Below, one piece after another: positions 26,515-36,180 of a DNA stretch of 64,000 bases. The stretch is from Firm-04 sp045642925. Its GTDB lineage: Bacteria; Bacillota; Clostridia; Oscillospirales; Ruminococcaceae. A program made the translations under genes and the position numbers. Positions within the stretch are counted from its first letter, which is position 1; each line of letters opens with the position of its first letter. The stretch spans positions 5,513-69,512 of the forward strand of contig JAZUJW010000013.1 of assembly GCA_045642925.1 (NCBI GenBank), given 5' to 3'. The notes under the pieces were generated by a model, which did not search any database, was not told where the DNA came from, and worked only from the letters and a program-made list of their open reading frames with translations.

Positions 26515-29500
26515 ATGATTTATTCCAATGATGCGCAAAACACGGCTTCCCACGACAAGCTGCATTCAATATTTCATGAACTTTGCGATGTCCTGCACGA
26601 ACACAACGTTTCAGATGACACCATCTCCAGCGTATGCGAATTTCTCGATGTCAGCAAGGAACGGGATCTTTCCTTGCTGGACGGCATTTCGACTTTGCCG
26701 CTGGACATTACCTGTTATCGGCAGCAAAGTGAAATTGAAAGTGCATATCGGAAAGAAATTCAGAATGCCAATGATGCGGAACTAACCACAAGGTATCTTC
26801 TTGCAATGTACAAATTGTTTGGCTGTACTTGCCATGATTTGACGCCTGTATCCCAATACGGATATGGCCGTGCATTTCAGTCTCACTGGCATCAGGCACT
26901 TTTGGAAATGTATCCGCCGCAGGAAGCGAATGCCCGTTATACTGCCATCTTTGTAAATACCATTTTCAAAGAAAGAATCGGTTGGTATGAGAACAAGAAT
27001 GAAACGGCATTTTTCAAAGAAATATCTGAAAAGTCCAGCGCAGAACTGCTTGCGGCAGCAAACAATGCATTCTCCCAATCCCCACAAACTGCTGCTGCAC
27101 TTTGCATCTTCCTGCTGCAACAAATGCCCATCCCACAAAACGAACATGACATTCCGCAGGACGCGCAAAAGGCTGTTGCCCTTCTGAACACGATTTGTCA
27201 GCAAGCGATGGACGGAAAGAACGATGCCAATGACATCATTGCCATTGCCGCCGCTGAAGCCGCCTTTTTCTCTCCCGTGTTCCATCAGAATCTTCCCCAG
27301 ATACTCAAATCCCATCCGCTCAGTTTTTCCATGGGCAGAATGCTCCATATTTCTGAACGCGCATTTGACGTTGTTTCCGCAGTATCTTCGTACATCACCA
27401 AGAATTACATTTTCAGCATTCTGAATTATGAGCGCGGAAATCGCTATCCTTCCCTGGAACATCATCTGGAAACCATCGTTGCCCATTATCCTGTAATCAT
27501 TCGTGAAATCACAGAAACCACAAACGACCTTGCAGATAAAACCTTCCTGAATTCCCTGCTGAAACGGTTCAACCCCGATTTTGCCATTGATTCAAATGCA
27601 ATTCATCAGGAAGCCGTCAAGGAAATGGCTACCAACATTGCTTCCGTCTTTCCATATTCCGCAGAAGTGGAAGACTATTTGCGCGGAAACATCTCCTTCG
27701 AAGAAGTATATCCTTTCCTTGAAAATCAAAAAATGGGCATTGTTCCCTATTCCACAAAAAAATCTGAATATTATCAGGCATACGGCAAAGATATCTATAT
27801 GTGCCGTGCGTATCTTGTAATTTTGCTTTGCAGCGAATACTTCCGTTCAAATTTGGAAAAACTCACCGGACATGACGGCGGAACCATGAACCAGCCTGAG
27901 ATTGAATTTTTGATGCCGCTGAAACTGCCGAGTGCAACCGTTTTCCATGCGTTGGGAAAGTTTCAGGAGCAATACTATTCCTGGAACAGCGAAGCTCCCA
28001 GAATCGGACAATCACTCAGCCCTTATGCTGACATACTCGCGGATGCAGATGTTTCCAACGAACCCATTCCTGTCCGTCAGCTTTACCTGCTGATGCTGAA
28101 AGCAAACCCTGCACCATATCATGATAAGATCATGCCGTTTGCAAATGATTCCAGCAAAGTGATTCAAGTCATTGTGTCTGAGATAATGATCCAGCAAAAA
28201 TGGATCGACGATGCCGTGGCACTGCTTTCTTCCAAGAAAGCTTCCGTGCGTGATATTGCAATGAAGGTCATCGAAGAACTGGGCACAGAAGGTTTGACCG
28301 AGACACTCCAAAAAGCATATGAATCTGAAAAGTCTGCCAGCATAAAACAACGTATCGGCAAGTTGCTCGGCATTGAAACGGCGGCGAAACCGAAAGAAAA
28401 TGATACAGCAAAAGAAATGGAGCAACTTTGCTCTCCTGCGAAAACCAAGAAACTCGACTGGCTGTTCACCACGGCATTTTCTCCTGTCAAACGCACGGAT
28501 GGCACTGAAGCCGAAACGAATTTCCTCAAAGGTCTGATGATGTGCTATACCGATGGCATTCAGAAAATCAATCACTTGGCAGAAAAATTTGCCGCACAGC
28601 TCGATGCAAATGACCTGAAACGATTCAGTGCCGAAGTGTACGGCAAATGGATGGATCTGGAAGCACCTGCCAAAACAAAGTGGGTTCTGAGTTTCTGCGC
28701 TGTATATGGCGGAAGCGAGATGATTCATACTATCAAGCAATGCATCAAAACATGGGCTGAGAATTCGCGTGGCTCGCTTGCGTGTGATGGTGTTTATGCG
28801 ATTACCATGAACGGTTCCTCCGAAGCACTCATGCTGGTTGACCATATGTCACGTAAATTCAAGCAAAGACAGGTACGCGATGCGGCAGACGTTGCCCTCC
28901 AAAATGCTGCCCAACATCTTGGCATCACGCAGGAAGAACTTGCAGACCGCATCGTGCCTGACCTTGGATTTGACAAGAAAATGTGCAGAGTCTTTGATTA
29001 CGGTTACAGACAATTTCAGGTGTTCCTCAATTCTGCACTCGAACTGGAAATCCTTTGCGGCGAGAAAAAGATCAAGACCATTCCAAAACCCGGCGCAAAT
29101 GATGATGCAGAAAAAGCATCCGCGGCATACGAAGCCTTCAAAGACATGAAAAAGCAGATGAAAACCGTCATCTCCACACAGAAAGAACGTCTGGAATATG
29201 TACTTCTTTGCGACCGTAAATGGACTTGTCCCCAATGGAAAAAGCTGTTTGTTGACAATGCAGTGATGCACTGCTTCGCCATCGGCTTGATCTGGGGTAT
29301 TTATGAAGACGGCAAACCGGTCACTGCCTTCCGATACATGGATGACGGCAGTTTCACCACTTCTGATGAAGAAGAACTCGAACTTGCTGACAATGCACGC
29401 ATCGGTCTGGTGCATCCGATCGAACTTTCCGAAAATGAATGCAAGCTTTGGCAGGAACAGCTTTCCGATTACGAAATTACACAGCCGTTCCAACAGCTTT

Positions 29501-29913
29501 CCCGCCCCATCTACCGCGTGAAGGAGGAAGAAAAGAATTTCCTCTCCCTGAATCAGTATAGCGGCGTGAAAATCATCAATCAGGTCTTGGTCAGCAAATT
29601 GCAGAAATTCGGCTGGGAAAAAGGCGCAGCGCAGGACGCAGGGTGCTTCTATGAATTCTACCACAACGACATCTCCGAATGCATCAAAAATGAGGATGGC
29701 TCTTTCACATACAAAGGATTCATCACAGAACTGCAATTTTCTGGCACATACATCGGCAGTTTCATGATGGATGCCGAAGAAGTGAGCATTGAGGAAGCCT
29801 ATTTCTATCTGCCCTCCCAGACGAAAAATACAGCCATTCCGCTTTCCGAAGTGCCGCCGCGGTATTTCAGTGAAATTCTGTTCCAGTTGGACAGCATTCT
29901 TGGCGAAAAATAA
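26515..29913 (+). CDS. DUF4132 family giant protein (YehI/MolR-like)
   Basis: A 1132-residue cytosolic protein. The C-terminal ~250 residues carry the DUF4132 signature: FRYMDDGSFTTSDEEE, ARIGLVHPIELSENE, DYEITQPFQQLSRPIY. The middle (residues ~520-650 and ~740-830) contains helical hairpins that look like HEAT-type repeats, for example VIQVIVSEIMIQQKW and SVRDIAMKVIEELG. E. coli YehI, once named MolR, belongs to the same family; the family's biochemical role is not established. It closes the five-gene core and may be the large scaffold or effector. A short gap of 15-39 bp separates it from the acetyltransferase gene. Confidence 0.85.
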   Translation: MIYSNDAQNTASHDKLHSIFHELCDVLHEHNVSDDTISSVCEFLDVSKERDLSLLDGISTLPLDITCYRQQSEIESAYRKEIQNANDAELTTRYLLAMYKLFGCTCHDLTPVSQYGYGRAFQSHWHQALLEMYPPQEANARYTAIFVNTIFKERIGWYENKNETAFFKEISEKSSAELLAAANNAFSQSPQTAAALCIFLLQQMPIPQNEHDIPQDAQKAVALLNTICQQAMDGKNDANDIIAIAAAEAAFFSPVFHQNLPQILKSHPLSFSMGRMLHISERAFDVVSAVSSYITKNYIFSILNYERGNRYPSLEHHLETIVAHYPVIIREITETTNDLADKTFLNSLLKRFNPDFAIDSNAIHQEAVKEMATNIASVFPYSAEVEDYLRGNISFEEVYPFLENQKMGIVPYSTKKSEYYQAYGKDIYMCRAYLVILLCSEYFRSNLEKLTGHDGGTMNQPEIEFLMPLKLPSATVFHALGKFQEQYYSWNSEAPRIGQSLSPYADILADADVSNEPIPVRQLYLLMLKANPAPYHDKIMPFANDSSKVIQVIVSEIMIQQKWIDDAVALLSSKKASVRDIAMKVIEELGTEGLTETLQKAYESEKSASIKQRIGKLLGIETAAKPKENDTAKEMEQLCSPAKTKKLDWLFTTAFSPVKRTDGTEAETNFLKGLMMCYTDGIQKINHLAEKFAAQLDANDLKRFSAEVYGKWMDLEAPAKTKWVLSFCAVYGGSEMIHTIKQCIKTWAENSRGSLACDGVYAITMNGSSEALMLVDHMSRKFKQRQVRDAADVALQNAAQHLGITQEELADRIVPDLGFDKKMCRVFDYGYRQFQVFLNSALELEILCGEKKIKTIPKPGANDDAEKASAAYEAFKDMKKQMKTVISTQKERLEYVLLCDRKWTCPQWKKLFVDNAVMHCFAIGLIWGIYEDGKPVTAFRYMDDGSFTTSDEEELELADNARIGLVHPIELSENECKLWQEQLSDYEITQPFQQLSRPIYRVKEEEKNFLSLNQYSGVKIINQVLVSKLQKFGWEKGAAQDAGCFYEFYHNDISECIKNEDGSFTYKGFITELQFSGTYIGSFMMDAEEVSIEEAYFYLPSQTKNTAIPLSEVPPRYFSEILFQLDSILGEK

Positions 29914-29952
29914 TATCCCCATTCATACATGAAACGGAAGAAATCAAACGCA

Positions 29953-30474
29953 ATGCATATTCGATATTTGTCAACGGCTGATGACAGAAATGCCATCAGC
30001 CGTATTTACGAAGAAAGTTGGAAAACTGCATATCAGGGAATCATTCCGAAAGCCTATCTGGAATCCATTCCCTCAGGACGCTGGGCATCCAAAGTGGATC
30101 TGCCCGACCGTTCCACGCTGGTCTGCCTCGAACAAGGAAAAATCATCGGGACAGGAAGCTTTGGCGCTTCGCGTTTTCCTGCATATCCGAACTGTGGTGA
30201 GATCATCTCACTCTATCTTCTCCCATCCGAAGTCGGGAAAGGCTACGGCAAGGCATTGCTTTCTGCTATGGTTTCGGAACTGCAAAAGCAGCACTATCCG
30301 TCACTCTTTTTGTGGGTGCTGGAAGAAAACGACCATGCCAGAACATTTTACGAGCATTTTGGTTTCCGTCAGACGGACAATATTCTGGAAGACTGCATCG
30401 GTGGGAAAACAGTACGGGAAATGCGATATGTATATGATACGGAAAAGGAGCAAACACATGGAAACCGAAAATAA
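29953..30474 (+). CDS. GNAT family N-acetyltransferase
   Basis: A 173-residue GNAT acetyltransferase. Motif A, which binds acetyl-CoA pyrophosphate, is LLPSEVGKGYGKALL; motif B is LFLWVLEENDHARTFYEHFGF, the typical end of small-molecule or protein N-acetyltransferases. An N-terminal segment, SRIYEESWKTAYQGIIP, is common in the PhnO/RimI-like subset. The substrate is unknown. The start may also be the ATG at 29929; neither has a strong ribosome-binding site, and homology begins at MHIRYL. It follows the DUF4132 gene closely and overlaps the next gene, so it may be co-transcribed with the cassette. Whether it is functionally linked is uncertain. Confidence 0.8.
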   Translation: MHIRYLSTADDRNAISRIYEESWKTAYQGIIPKAYLESIPSGRWASKVDLPDRSTLVCLEQGKIIGTGSFGASRFPAYPNCGEIISLYLLPSEVGKGYGKALLSAMVSELQKQHYPSLFLWVLEENDHARTFYEHFGFRQTDNILEDCIGGKTVREMRYVYDTEKEQTHGNRK

Positions 30475-31174
30475 CAAATGGATCCTGCACGGATGTTCTC
30501 CGCAAGACCCACAATGCATCCAGACAGCAGAACAACTGATAGAAAAGATCGAAACCATCGGTTTTCTGCCGCTGTTTCAGAATGATATCCCGCAGTTTTC
30601 CGTGGAGGAATGGACAGTCCCCGAACGCTGGTGGGCGGAGGACAGCCGTCTTGACCCGTGGGCATGGCGGGAACGCATTACTGCGGAAGGAAACATTGCC
30701 TATGGCAAATTTTTCGGAAAAAAGGCCGGATTCATCGCAAAACGATGGATTCCGTACTTTGCAAATGCCCGCCGTGACGGATACGATTTTGATGCACTCT
30801 GGGAGGAAGGAAAAGCGCCCAAACGACAAAAGCAGATCATGGATATCTTCACAGACCACAGTGAAATGATTTCCTACGAATTGAAAAATGCCGCAGGATT
30901 TGGCAAAGGCGGCGAAAAGAATTTTGACGGCACACTGACTGCCCTGCAAATGCAGCTTTATCTGTGCGTAAAAAGCTTTCGCAGACGCATCGGCAAAAAT
31001 GGTTTGCCATACGGATGGACGATTGCAGTCTATGCAACTCCCGAATCGCTTTGGGGATATGATTTTGTGACGAGTGCATATGCCGAAGAACCCCAGAGAT
31101 CCCATGAACGCATCTGCAATCAGCTTTTGGCTCATTTTCCAAACGTCACGCCAAAACAGCTTGTCGGATTCTGA
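30458..31174 (+). CDS. conserved hypothetical protein, possibly AlkZ-related
   Basis: A 238-residue cytosolic protein rich in aromatic residues (EEWTVPERWWAEDSRLDPWAW, FGKKAGFIAKRWIPYFANAR). It resembles clostridial proteins annotated as AlkZ-related, that is, distantly like the winged-helix DNA glycosylase AlkZ, but I cannot identify a catalytic motif, so this label is tentative. The ATG at 30458 has AAAAGGAG 8 bases upstream and overlaps the acetyltransferase gene by 17 bp, indicating co-translation. It is the last gene in the run before a new promoter at 31224. Confidence 0.55.
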   Translation: METENNKWILHGCSPQDPQCIQTAEQLIEKIETIGFLPLFQNDIPQFSVEEWTVPERWWAEDSRLDPWAWRERITAEGNIAYGKFFGKKAGFIAKRWIPYFANARRDGYDFDALWEEGKAPKRQKQIMDIFTDHSEMISYELKNAAGFGKGGEKNFDGTLTALQMQLYLCVKSFRRRIGKNGLPYGWTIAVYATPESLWGYDFVTSAYAEEPQRSHERICNQLLAHFPNVTPKQLVGF

Positions 31175-31223
31175 ACTGCAACTTTGCCCAATGTGCACGA
31201 AAAAGCATCATGCAGATGTATAG

Positions 31224-31252
31224 TTGCAAAATCAAGCACAATGTGGTATAAT
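31224..31252 (+). promoter_or_regulatory. sigma-A promoter for the large membrane protein
   Basis: TTGCAA at 31224-31229 and TATAAT at 31247-31252, spacer 17 bp, 36 bp before the ATG at 31288. It marks the end of the upstream operon. Confidence 0.75.
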
Positions 31253-31287
31253 ATCGTTATACTTCGAAATAAAGGAGGCAATGTTGA

Positions 31288-34200
31288 ATGCTTTTTGATA
31301 GTGTCATTGAAACACTATGGGAGCTCAGCCCGATTCCGCTGACGATTTTGTGGCTGACGACACTCTCAAAGAAAAAGAAACAGCAGGAATTGCTGACTCG
31401 CTTAATGCAGGAAAAACGTCTGCATCCATCTGAAATGATCCATGCGAAGCTCGATGTCCCTGAACAGATTGCGATGCAGTATGCACCGCCATATTCCCCA
31501 CCGCCGCAAGCTTCGCCGCCGCCGATGCCGCAGCAAATGAACGTGCCTTCCGCAGCACCGCCGATTCCGAAGATGACTTCCGATGAACGCTCTCGTATGA
31601 ATCCACCGCAGGACGTTTTCGAAGAACCGACACCGCCGCCCAAGACATTCACTGCCTCCGAAATGGTACAACAGCCATCTGTTCCGACAAAAACGGATAC
31701 ACCGAAACAGAATGCAGTGTCCCCGCCGTCACCACCATCGCCACCGCAAGATGCATCCCGTGCTTCCTCCATTTCCACGCTTCTGGGTGTCGGTGTCGGC
31801 TGTATCATTCTCGCAGCACTGATTTTTGTACTGACAACATGGAGTTCCTTGTCTGATTTTGGACATCTGCTTGTTCTGGGTGCGGGCAGCTTCCTCTTTT
31901 TCGGGGCATCTGCCATTGCACACAAGCTTCTGCACGTCCGCCGCACCGGTACGGCATTCTTCATTCTCGGTGCCGCCTATCTGCCGATCTCCATATGGGC
32001 GGCAGGTGCGTTCCATTTGCTCGGTGACGGTCTGGCTGGTGCTGCGAATCCGTTGCTGCTTGGAATCTCTGCTACAGCATTTACGGGCATTTCCATACTG
32101 GCAACACGTCTGTACAAGCATTCAGTCTGGTCATATCTGTCATTATCCGGCATGGAACTGGCAATCATTTTCCTCAGCCGCGGCATTTTCTCCGAAAGCT
32201 GCTTTTTCCAGCTGACTTCCACCGCAATTCTATGCGCGTACTGCTATGCTGCTCCGCTTCTTGCAGAAAAAACGCCCGCATACATCTCCAGAACTTTGCA
32301 GCCGTTTGCGGTGGCTTCGGCATTTGTATCCATCGTCCTGCTGTTCCTGACAGATTCCTTCAGGGAAATGCCGCTTGGCTTTGCCGCACTGCTGAGTTCT
32401 GCCTGTTTTCTTGCGCCCTGTGTGGCTGAAACGCTTTCCGCTTTCTCCGCATTCTGCATGGGCGGCACGGCTTTTCTCGGTTTCTGCTGGATGTTCTACC
32501 CGCTGCATACTTCCCTGCTTCCGATGAACACAGCCTGCTTCTACAGCGTGACGGCAATCATGACTGCAATCGTTTTGCTTGTGATGATGCTTTCTGACCG
32601 GCTGCCGGAACGTACAGTCATCGGCTACAAAATCGTGTTCTCCATTGCAGAATTGTACGCCTGCATATCCACATTCTTCCTGCTGGTCACCGATGAATCC
32701 ATTGATACCCTCTGCGTTTTTGCACTCGGCATTCTGACTGCCGCTGTCCTGATTCCTGCACTGCGGCAAAAAAGAACGCTTTTTCGTGTTATCACGGCAG
32801 GAAATATCTGTGTCCTGACTTTTTCTGCCATTCAGAAATGTATGACATTTTACATTTCCGAAGACGAAATGCAGTTGATTTTTCTTGCGATCACCATTGC
32901 TTCTTTCCTGCTGTCCATTCTGTTTATTGCTGTGAAACCGCTGCGCAGTCTGTTCTCCGATATTCTCTTTCCACTGTGTACAGGAATTTTCGCCATTGTG
33001 TATGACGATTTCGAATATGACCCAACCCACTTGAGCTACTCGCTGTTGTTTTTCCTGATTCTTGGCAATACCGCCGTTTTGTGGTATCAAGCGATGACAA
33101 ATGGTTCACGCAAAAAAATACAGTGCATCCCTGCGCTGTTGTGCCCGGCTTCACTCTTTCTGGCATTCGAACTTTGTGTACCGTATTCCTTCATGGAAGA
33201 CTGGGACGATGCCCCATCCATCGGAATTTGGATGACGCTCAGCTTTCTGCTGGGCTTCCTTGCGTATTTCCTGACCAAACACCGTTACAGAGGCGTGCGG
33301 CATTTCTTGTCCATTGTCATGATTGTCCCTGCACTGTTTGTCGGACTCTTTGCATTTGAATATACAAGTGACTATGAACCGATTCCGCTTTGCTTCATTG
33401 CGGCAGCAGCGTCAGGCATTCTTTGGCTGATTTACGCCTCCCATGGCAAAAAAATCCGCAGCGTCATCAGCTTCCTGCTGACAATGCTGCTTCTGATTCA
33501 TCCGACCTACTATTTCTTTGATTCACTGGTGTTCGAAGAAGAACAGACATTTCCTTCGCTGATGTTTGCAGGTGTCTGGATTCTGCTGGCGGGCATTGCG
33601 GCAGTATTCGCACAGCGCAAGACCATCTATTTCATTGGTGACCGCGCACTTTGCAACAGTATGGCGGTTTTCACGCCGATTGCAGCAATTTGTTACAGTG
33701 TGCTCCTGCATTCTGTCAGCACAACCGAATGGTCTACGCTGTTCCTGCTGTTTGCACTGCTTCTGTGCATTCTGGGATGGCTTGTTACCAAACCAAAACA
33801 AATTCTCCTCCCGACACTTGCCGCAGCATCCTCTCTGGTCTGCTTCGATGCACTGCATATGAACCTCTCACCGATGCAGCCGACCGTCATTCTGATTGTC
33901 TGTATATTCCTTGCAATGGCAATGTTCTGCTATCTCGGCATTATCTGTCATGAATCCGGTCATCGAAAGGCATGGTCATTGACCATTACAGGCGGTCTTG
34001 TACCGTTCTGGTTCATGTATGCCCTTTCAGAATCGTCATGGCTGCTTTCGTGGAGTGATATTCGAAAATATACATTTCTCATCCCGCTGATGTTTGCTGC
34101 ATACAGCCTCCACTTCCTGTTCCTCCTCAAGAAACCCGAAACACGCAGAACGCTCACAACCATTGCAGGCTTCTTCCTGATGGTGACATTGTGGATGCAG

Positions 34201-34656
34201 CCGTGGATCAATACCACAGATACATATTGGGATGGAAAACTGCACCTGATTCCCCTGCTGGCATATGGCATTCTGCTGCGTTATCTTTACAAAAAACCGA
34301 CAGGTTCCGTTTGCTTCTTTGTCACCGGCGTATATTCCCTCATTCGCCTTGGTATTGCTGCCATCTCGACCAAAGAATTCCTCGACCTGACCACGATCAT
34401 CATTGTATCTGTCGGCGTTCTTGTCGCGGGCTACTTCTGCAAAACGAAAAAATGGTTTATGCTTGGTATCATATCCATGATTTGTGTCGGCATTTATATG
34501 CTCCACGGCGGATTGTTTGAGATTCCGTGGTGGGCAGACCTCATGCTCATCGGCATTCTGTTCATCGGTATGGCTGCAACCAATGAAATTTGCAAGCAGC
34601 GCGGTGAAACGCTTGGCAAGAAAGCAGGCAGATTCCTGGAAGACTGGGAATGGTAA
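31288..34656 (+). CDS. large polytopic membrane protein with Pro-rich N-terminal region
   Basis: A 1122-residue protein that I cannot assign to a named family. Residues ~1-60 are soluble, and residues ~65-155 are very rich in proline and low in complexity (repeated PPP and PSPPSPP). From residue ~170 to ~1100 roughly thirty hydrophobic helices follow one another with short loops, resembling DUF2157-type polytopic proteins. A C-terminal ~20-residue cytosolic tail ends the chain. The start has AAAGGAGG 10 bases upstream. It is monocistronic, with its own consensus promoter and a strong terminator. Function unknown; transport or envelope assembly would be guesses. Confidence 0.8.
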   Translation: MLFDSVIETLWELSPIPLTILWLTTLSKKKKQQELLTRLMQEKRLHPSEMIHAKLDVPEQIAMQYAPPYSPPPQASPPPMPQQMNVPSAAPPIPKMTSDERSRMNPPQDVFEEPTPPPKTFTASEMVQQPSVPTKTDTPKQNAVSPPSPPSPPQDASRASSISTLLGVGVGCIILAALIFVLTTWSSLSDFGHLLVLGAGSFLFFGASAIAHKLLHVRRTGTAFFILGAAYLPISIWAAGAFHLLGDGLAGAANPLLLGISATAFTGISILATRLYKHSVWSYLSLSGMELAIIFLSRGIFSESCFFQLTSTAILCAYCYAAPLLAEKTPAYISRTLQPFAVASAFVSIVLLFLTDSFREMPLGFAALLSSACFLAPCVAETLSAFSAFCMGGTAFLGFCWMFYPLHTSLLPMNTACFYSVTAIMTAIVLLVMMLSDRLPERTVIGYKIVFSIAELYACISTFFLLVTDESIDTLCVFALGILTAAVLIPALRQKRTLFRVITAGNICVLTFSAIQKCMTFYISEDEMQLIFLAITIASFLLSILFIAVKPLRSLFSDILFPLCTGIFAIVYDDFEYDPTHLSYSLLFFLILGNTAVLWYQAMTNGSRKKIQCIPALLCPASLFLAFELCVPYSFMEDWDDAPSIGIWMTLSFLLGFLAYFLTKHRYRGVRHFLSIVMIVPALFVGLFAFEYTSDYEPIPLCFIAAAASGILWLIYASHGKKIRSVISFLLTMLLLIHPTYYFFDSLVFEEEQTFPSLMFAGVWILLAGIAAVFAQRKTIYFIGDRALCNSMAVFTPIAAICYSVLLHSVSTTEWSTLFLLFALLLCILGWLVTKPKQILLPTLAAASSLVCFDALHMNLSPMQPTVILIVCIFLAMAMFCYLGIICHESGHRKAWSLTITGGLVPFWFMYALSESSWLLSWSDIRKYTFLIPLMFAAYSLHFLFLLKKPETRRTLTTIAGFFLMVTLWMQPWINTTDTYWDGKLHLIPLLAYGILLRYLYKKPTGSVCFFVTGVYSLIRLGIAAISTKEFLDLTTIIIVSVGVLVAGYFCKTKKWFMLGIISMICVGIYMLHGGLFEIPWWADLMLIGILFIGMAATNEICKQRGETLGKKAGRFLEDWEW

Positions 34657-34672
34657 AATGATACCATAAAAA

Positions 34673-34720
34673 AATCTCCCGCCGAACGATTGGTGTTCGG
34701 CGGGAGATTATTTATTTCTT
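34673..34720. terminator. bidirectional rho-independent terminator
   Basis: A perfect 15-bp stem AATCTCCCGCCGAAC / GTTCGGCGGGAGATT flanked by A and T runs, between the convergent membrane protein gene and the PnuC-like gene. Confidence 0.92.
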
Positions 34721-35497
34721 TGCGGTAACAGCAGAATGTTCCTTGATGTACTTCGTCCACTTGATATAGCCATAGGTCGTATTCGTAAGGTATCCTGCTT
34801 TCAGCACAAGCAACACGTACTGTCCTGAAAGAATATTGATAGCAGTTTCCAGTAAGGCACTCAGATACCATGCGACCCACTGTTCCCGATAGCGCAGGAG
34901 AATGAACACGCCATTGCAAATGCCGACCGCAGTCACACAGGCATCGAGATAGCATACGATGGTTTCCAGTGTTTCGTTGCCATTGAACAAATCGGTGGTG
35001 ATGGGAATGGTTGTGGTGAAGTATCCGACAACCACAGTGAATACGACGATGCCTGTGAGAATCAGTACCTCCATCCATCCGGAAAGCTTACGGACAACCG
35101 TCAGTTCCTCCTGCACTTTGTCAGGATGCTTATGCCAGTTGAAGAAGCTGATAATGTCGATCGGGAGCCAGAAAAAGAGCGTGGAAGCCATCGTGCTGAA
35201 ACGGTAGGAAAGTACCACGCATATCAGGATCTCCGTGATTTCGACAAAAACAGAAACGATAAAGTTCCATTTACTTTGCTTGGAAATCAGCAGTTCACAG
35301 AGAATATTGAGAAATGTGTCAGCCAGATACAATCCCATGATAAGCGAACCGTTGACACCATTGACATCCTCTTCCGGAAACAAAAACGCGAAAATGACTG
35401 CCAGAACCAAAATGCTGAAAAACCAGATCTTTTCATAGAGAGAAAAGAAATGCCAGAGGTTTTTACAGCGCATCGAAAAAGACTTTTGGGTATTCAA
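34712..35497 (-). CDS. nicotinamide riboside/mononucleotide transporter, PnuC-like
   Basis: A 261-residue membrane protein with about seven hydrophobic helices. The conserved PnuC features are the SFFNWHKHPD loop (W and N contact the ligand in PnuC) and the C-terminal QWVAWYLSALLETA segment followed by GYIKWTKYIK. PnuC proteins carry nicotinamide riboside into the cell by facilitated diffusion, driven by phosphorylation inside. Close paralogues carry thiamine (PnuT) or riboflavin (PnuX), so the substrate is not certain; no riboswitch is evident upstream. GGAGGTC lies just before the start. It is followed on the minus strand only by the shared terminator. Confidence 0.75.
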   Translation of the reverse strand: MNTQKSFSMRCKNLWHFFSLYEKIWFFSILVLAVIFAFLFPEEDVNGVNGSLIMGLYLADTFLNILCELLISKQSKWNFIVSVFVEITEILICVVLSYRFSTMASTLFFWLPIDIISFFNWHKHPDKVQEELTVVRKLSGWMEVLILTGIVVFTVVVGYFTTTIPITTDLFNGNETLETIVCYLDACVTAVGICNGVFILLRYREQWVAWYLSALLETAINILSGQYVLLVLKAGYLTNTTYGYIKWTKYIKEHSAVTAKK

Positions 35498-35524
35498 AAA
35501 AAGACCTCCATATATGTTCGGGAA

Positions 35525-36136
35525 TCAGAAACGAACAGTAATGTCAAGCAAAATATTGTTCTCATAATGAAAGTCGATACTCTGGCTGTCACTCACACGG
35601 TAATATACATAACCATAACCCTCTTTGAAGTTGAGCGGAATTTCTGTCGGGTCACCCAGCAATTTTATCATGGTGGCGTAATGGTCACCGATGGTAATGC
35701 CGCCGACTTTCATATCGCCATCTTCACGAATAGAAAATTGGGGATCCAGTTCAAAGGTGCAGAACGGTGTGGTCTGGAGGGCTTCCTCACTCAGTTTTTC
35801 GGTGGTACGGTATTCCAGTGAACCGATTTCTACGCCCTGATACGAGAGAAAATACACTGCGATCTGCAAATTGGCGTCCACATAAACGCTGTTCGTATCC
35901 ACCGTGAAATCTTCGCCGAGGTCTGCAAGTGTGCAGGGCATCGAAATCGTGCGGTCACGAATCTGAATATTAGAAATGATATCCTGATAGCGTTCATCAT
36001 TGAAAACGTTCGATACAGTGGAGGAAACATCGCTGCCCGATGTATCAGGTGTATAGTTTTTCCCGTCGCCGCATCCTGTCAGCATACAGACAGCGGTCAG
36101 TACGGCAACAGAAATGCCGCAGATTCTTTTTTTCAT
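35525..36136 (-). CDS. hypothetical lipoprotein
   Basis: A 203-residue lipoprotein. The signal peptide MKKRICGISVAVLTAVCMLTGC ends in a lipobox (Cys22), followed by a Ser/Thr linker. The C-terminal half contains GGITIGDHYATMIKLLGDPTE, which resembles the repeated hairpin-helix unit of SmpA/OmlA- or BLIP-like domains that bind other proteins. An enzymatic site is not visible. It is preceded by a consensus promoter and sits 27 bp upstream of the PnuC-like gene, so the two may be co-transcribed. Function unknown. Confidence 0.7.
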   Translation of the reverse strand: MKKRICGISVAVLTAVCMLTGCGDGKNYTPDTSGSDVSSTVSNVFNDERYQDIISNIQIRDRTISMPCTLADLGEDFTVDTNSVYVDANLQIAVYFLSYQGVEIGSLEYRTTEKLSEEALQTTPFCTFELDPQFSIREDGDMKVGGITIGDHYATMIKLLGDPTEIPLNFKEGYGYVYYRVSDSQSIDFHYENNILLDITVRF

Positions 36137-36180
36137 ACAATACCTCCGAGTTTTGCCTTTAAAAGGAAACGAATGTCTAT

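Noticed and set aside
28849..29922. A 357-codon minus-strand frame opposite the DUF4132 gene
   Set aside because: No ribosome-binding site or domain, and it lies fully within a gene with clear DUF4132 motifs.
35498..35524. Riboswitch or NadR/NiaR site upstream of the PnuC-like gene
   Set aside because: The gap to the upstream lipoprotein gene is only 27 bp and holds no structure beyond the ribosome-binding site.
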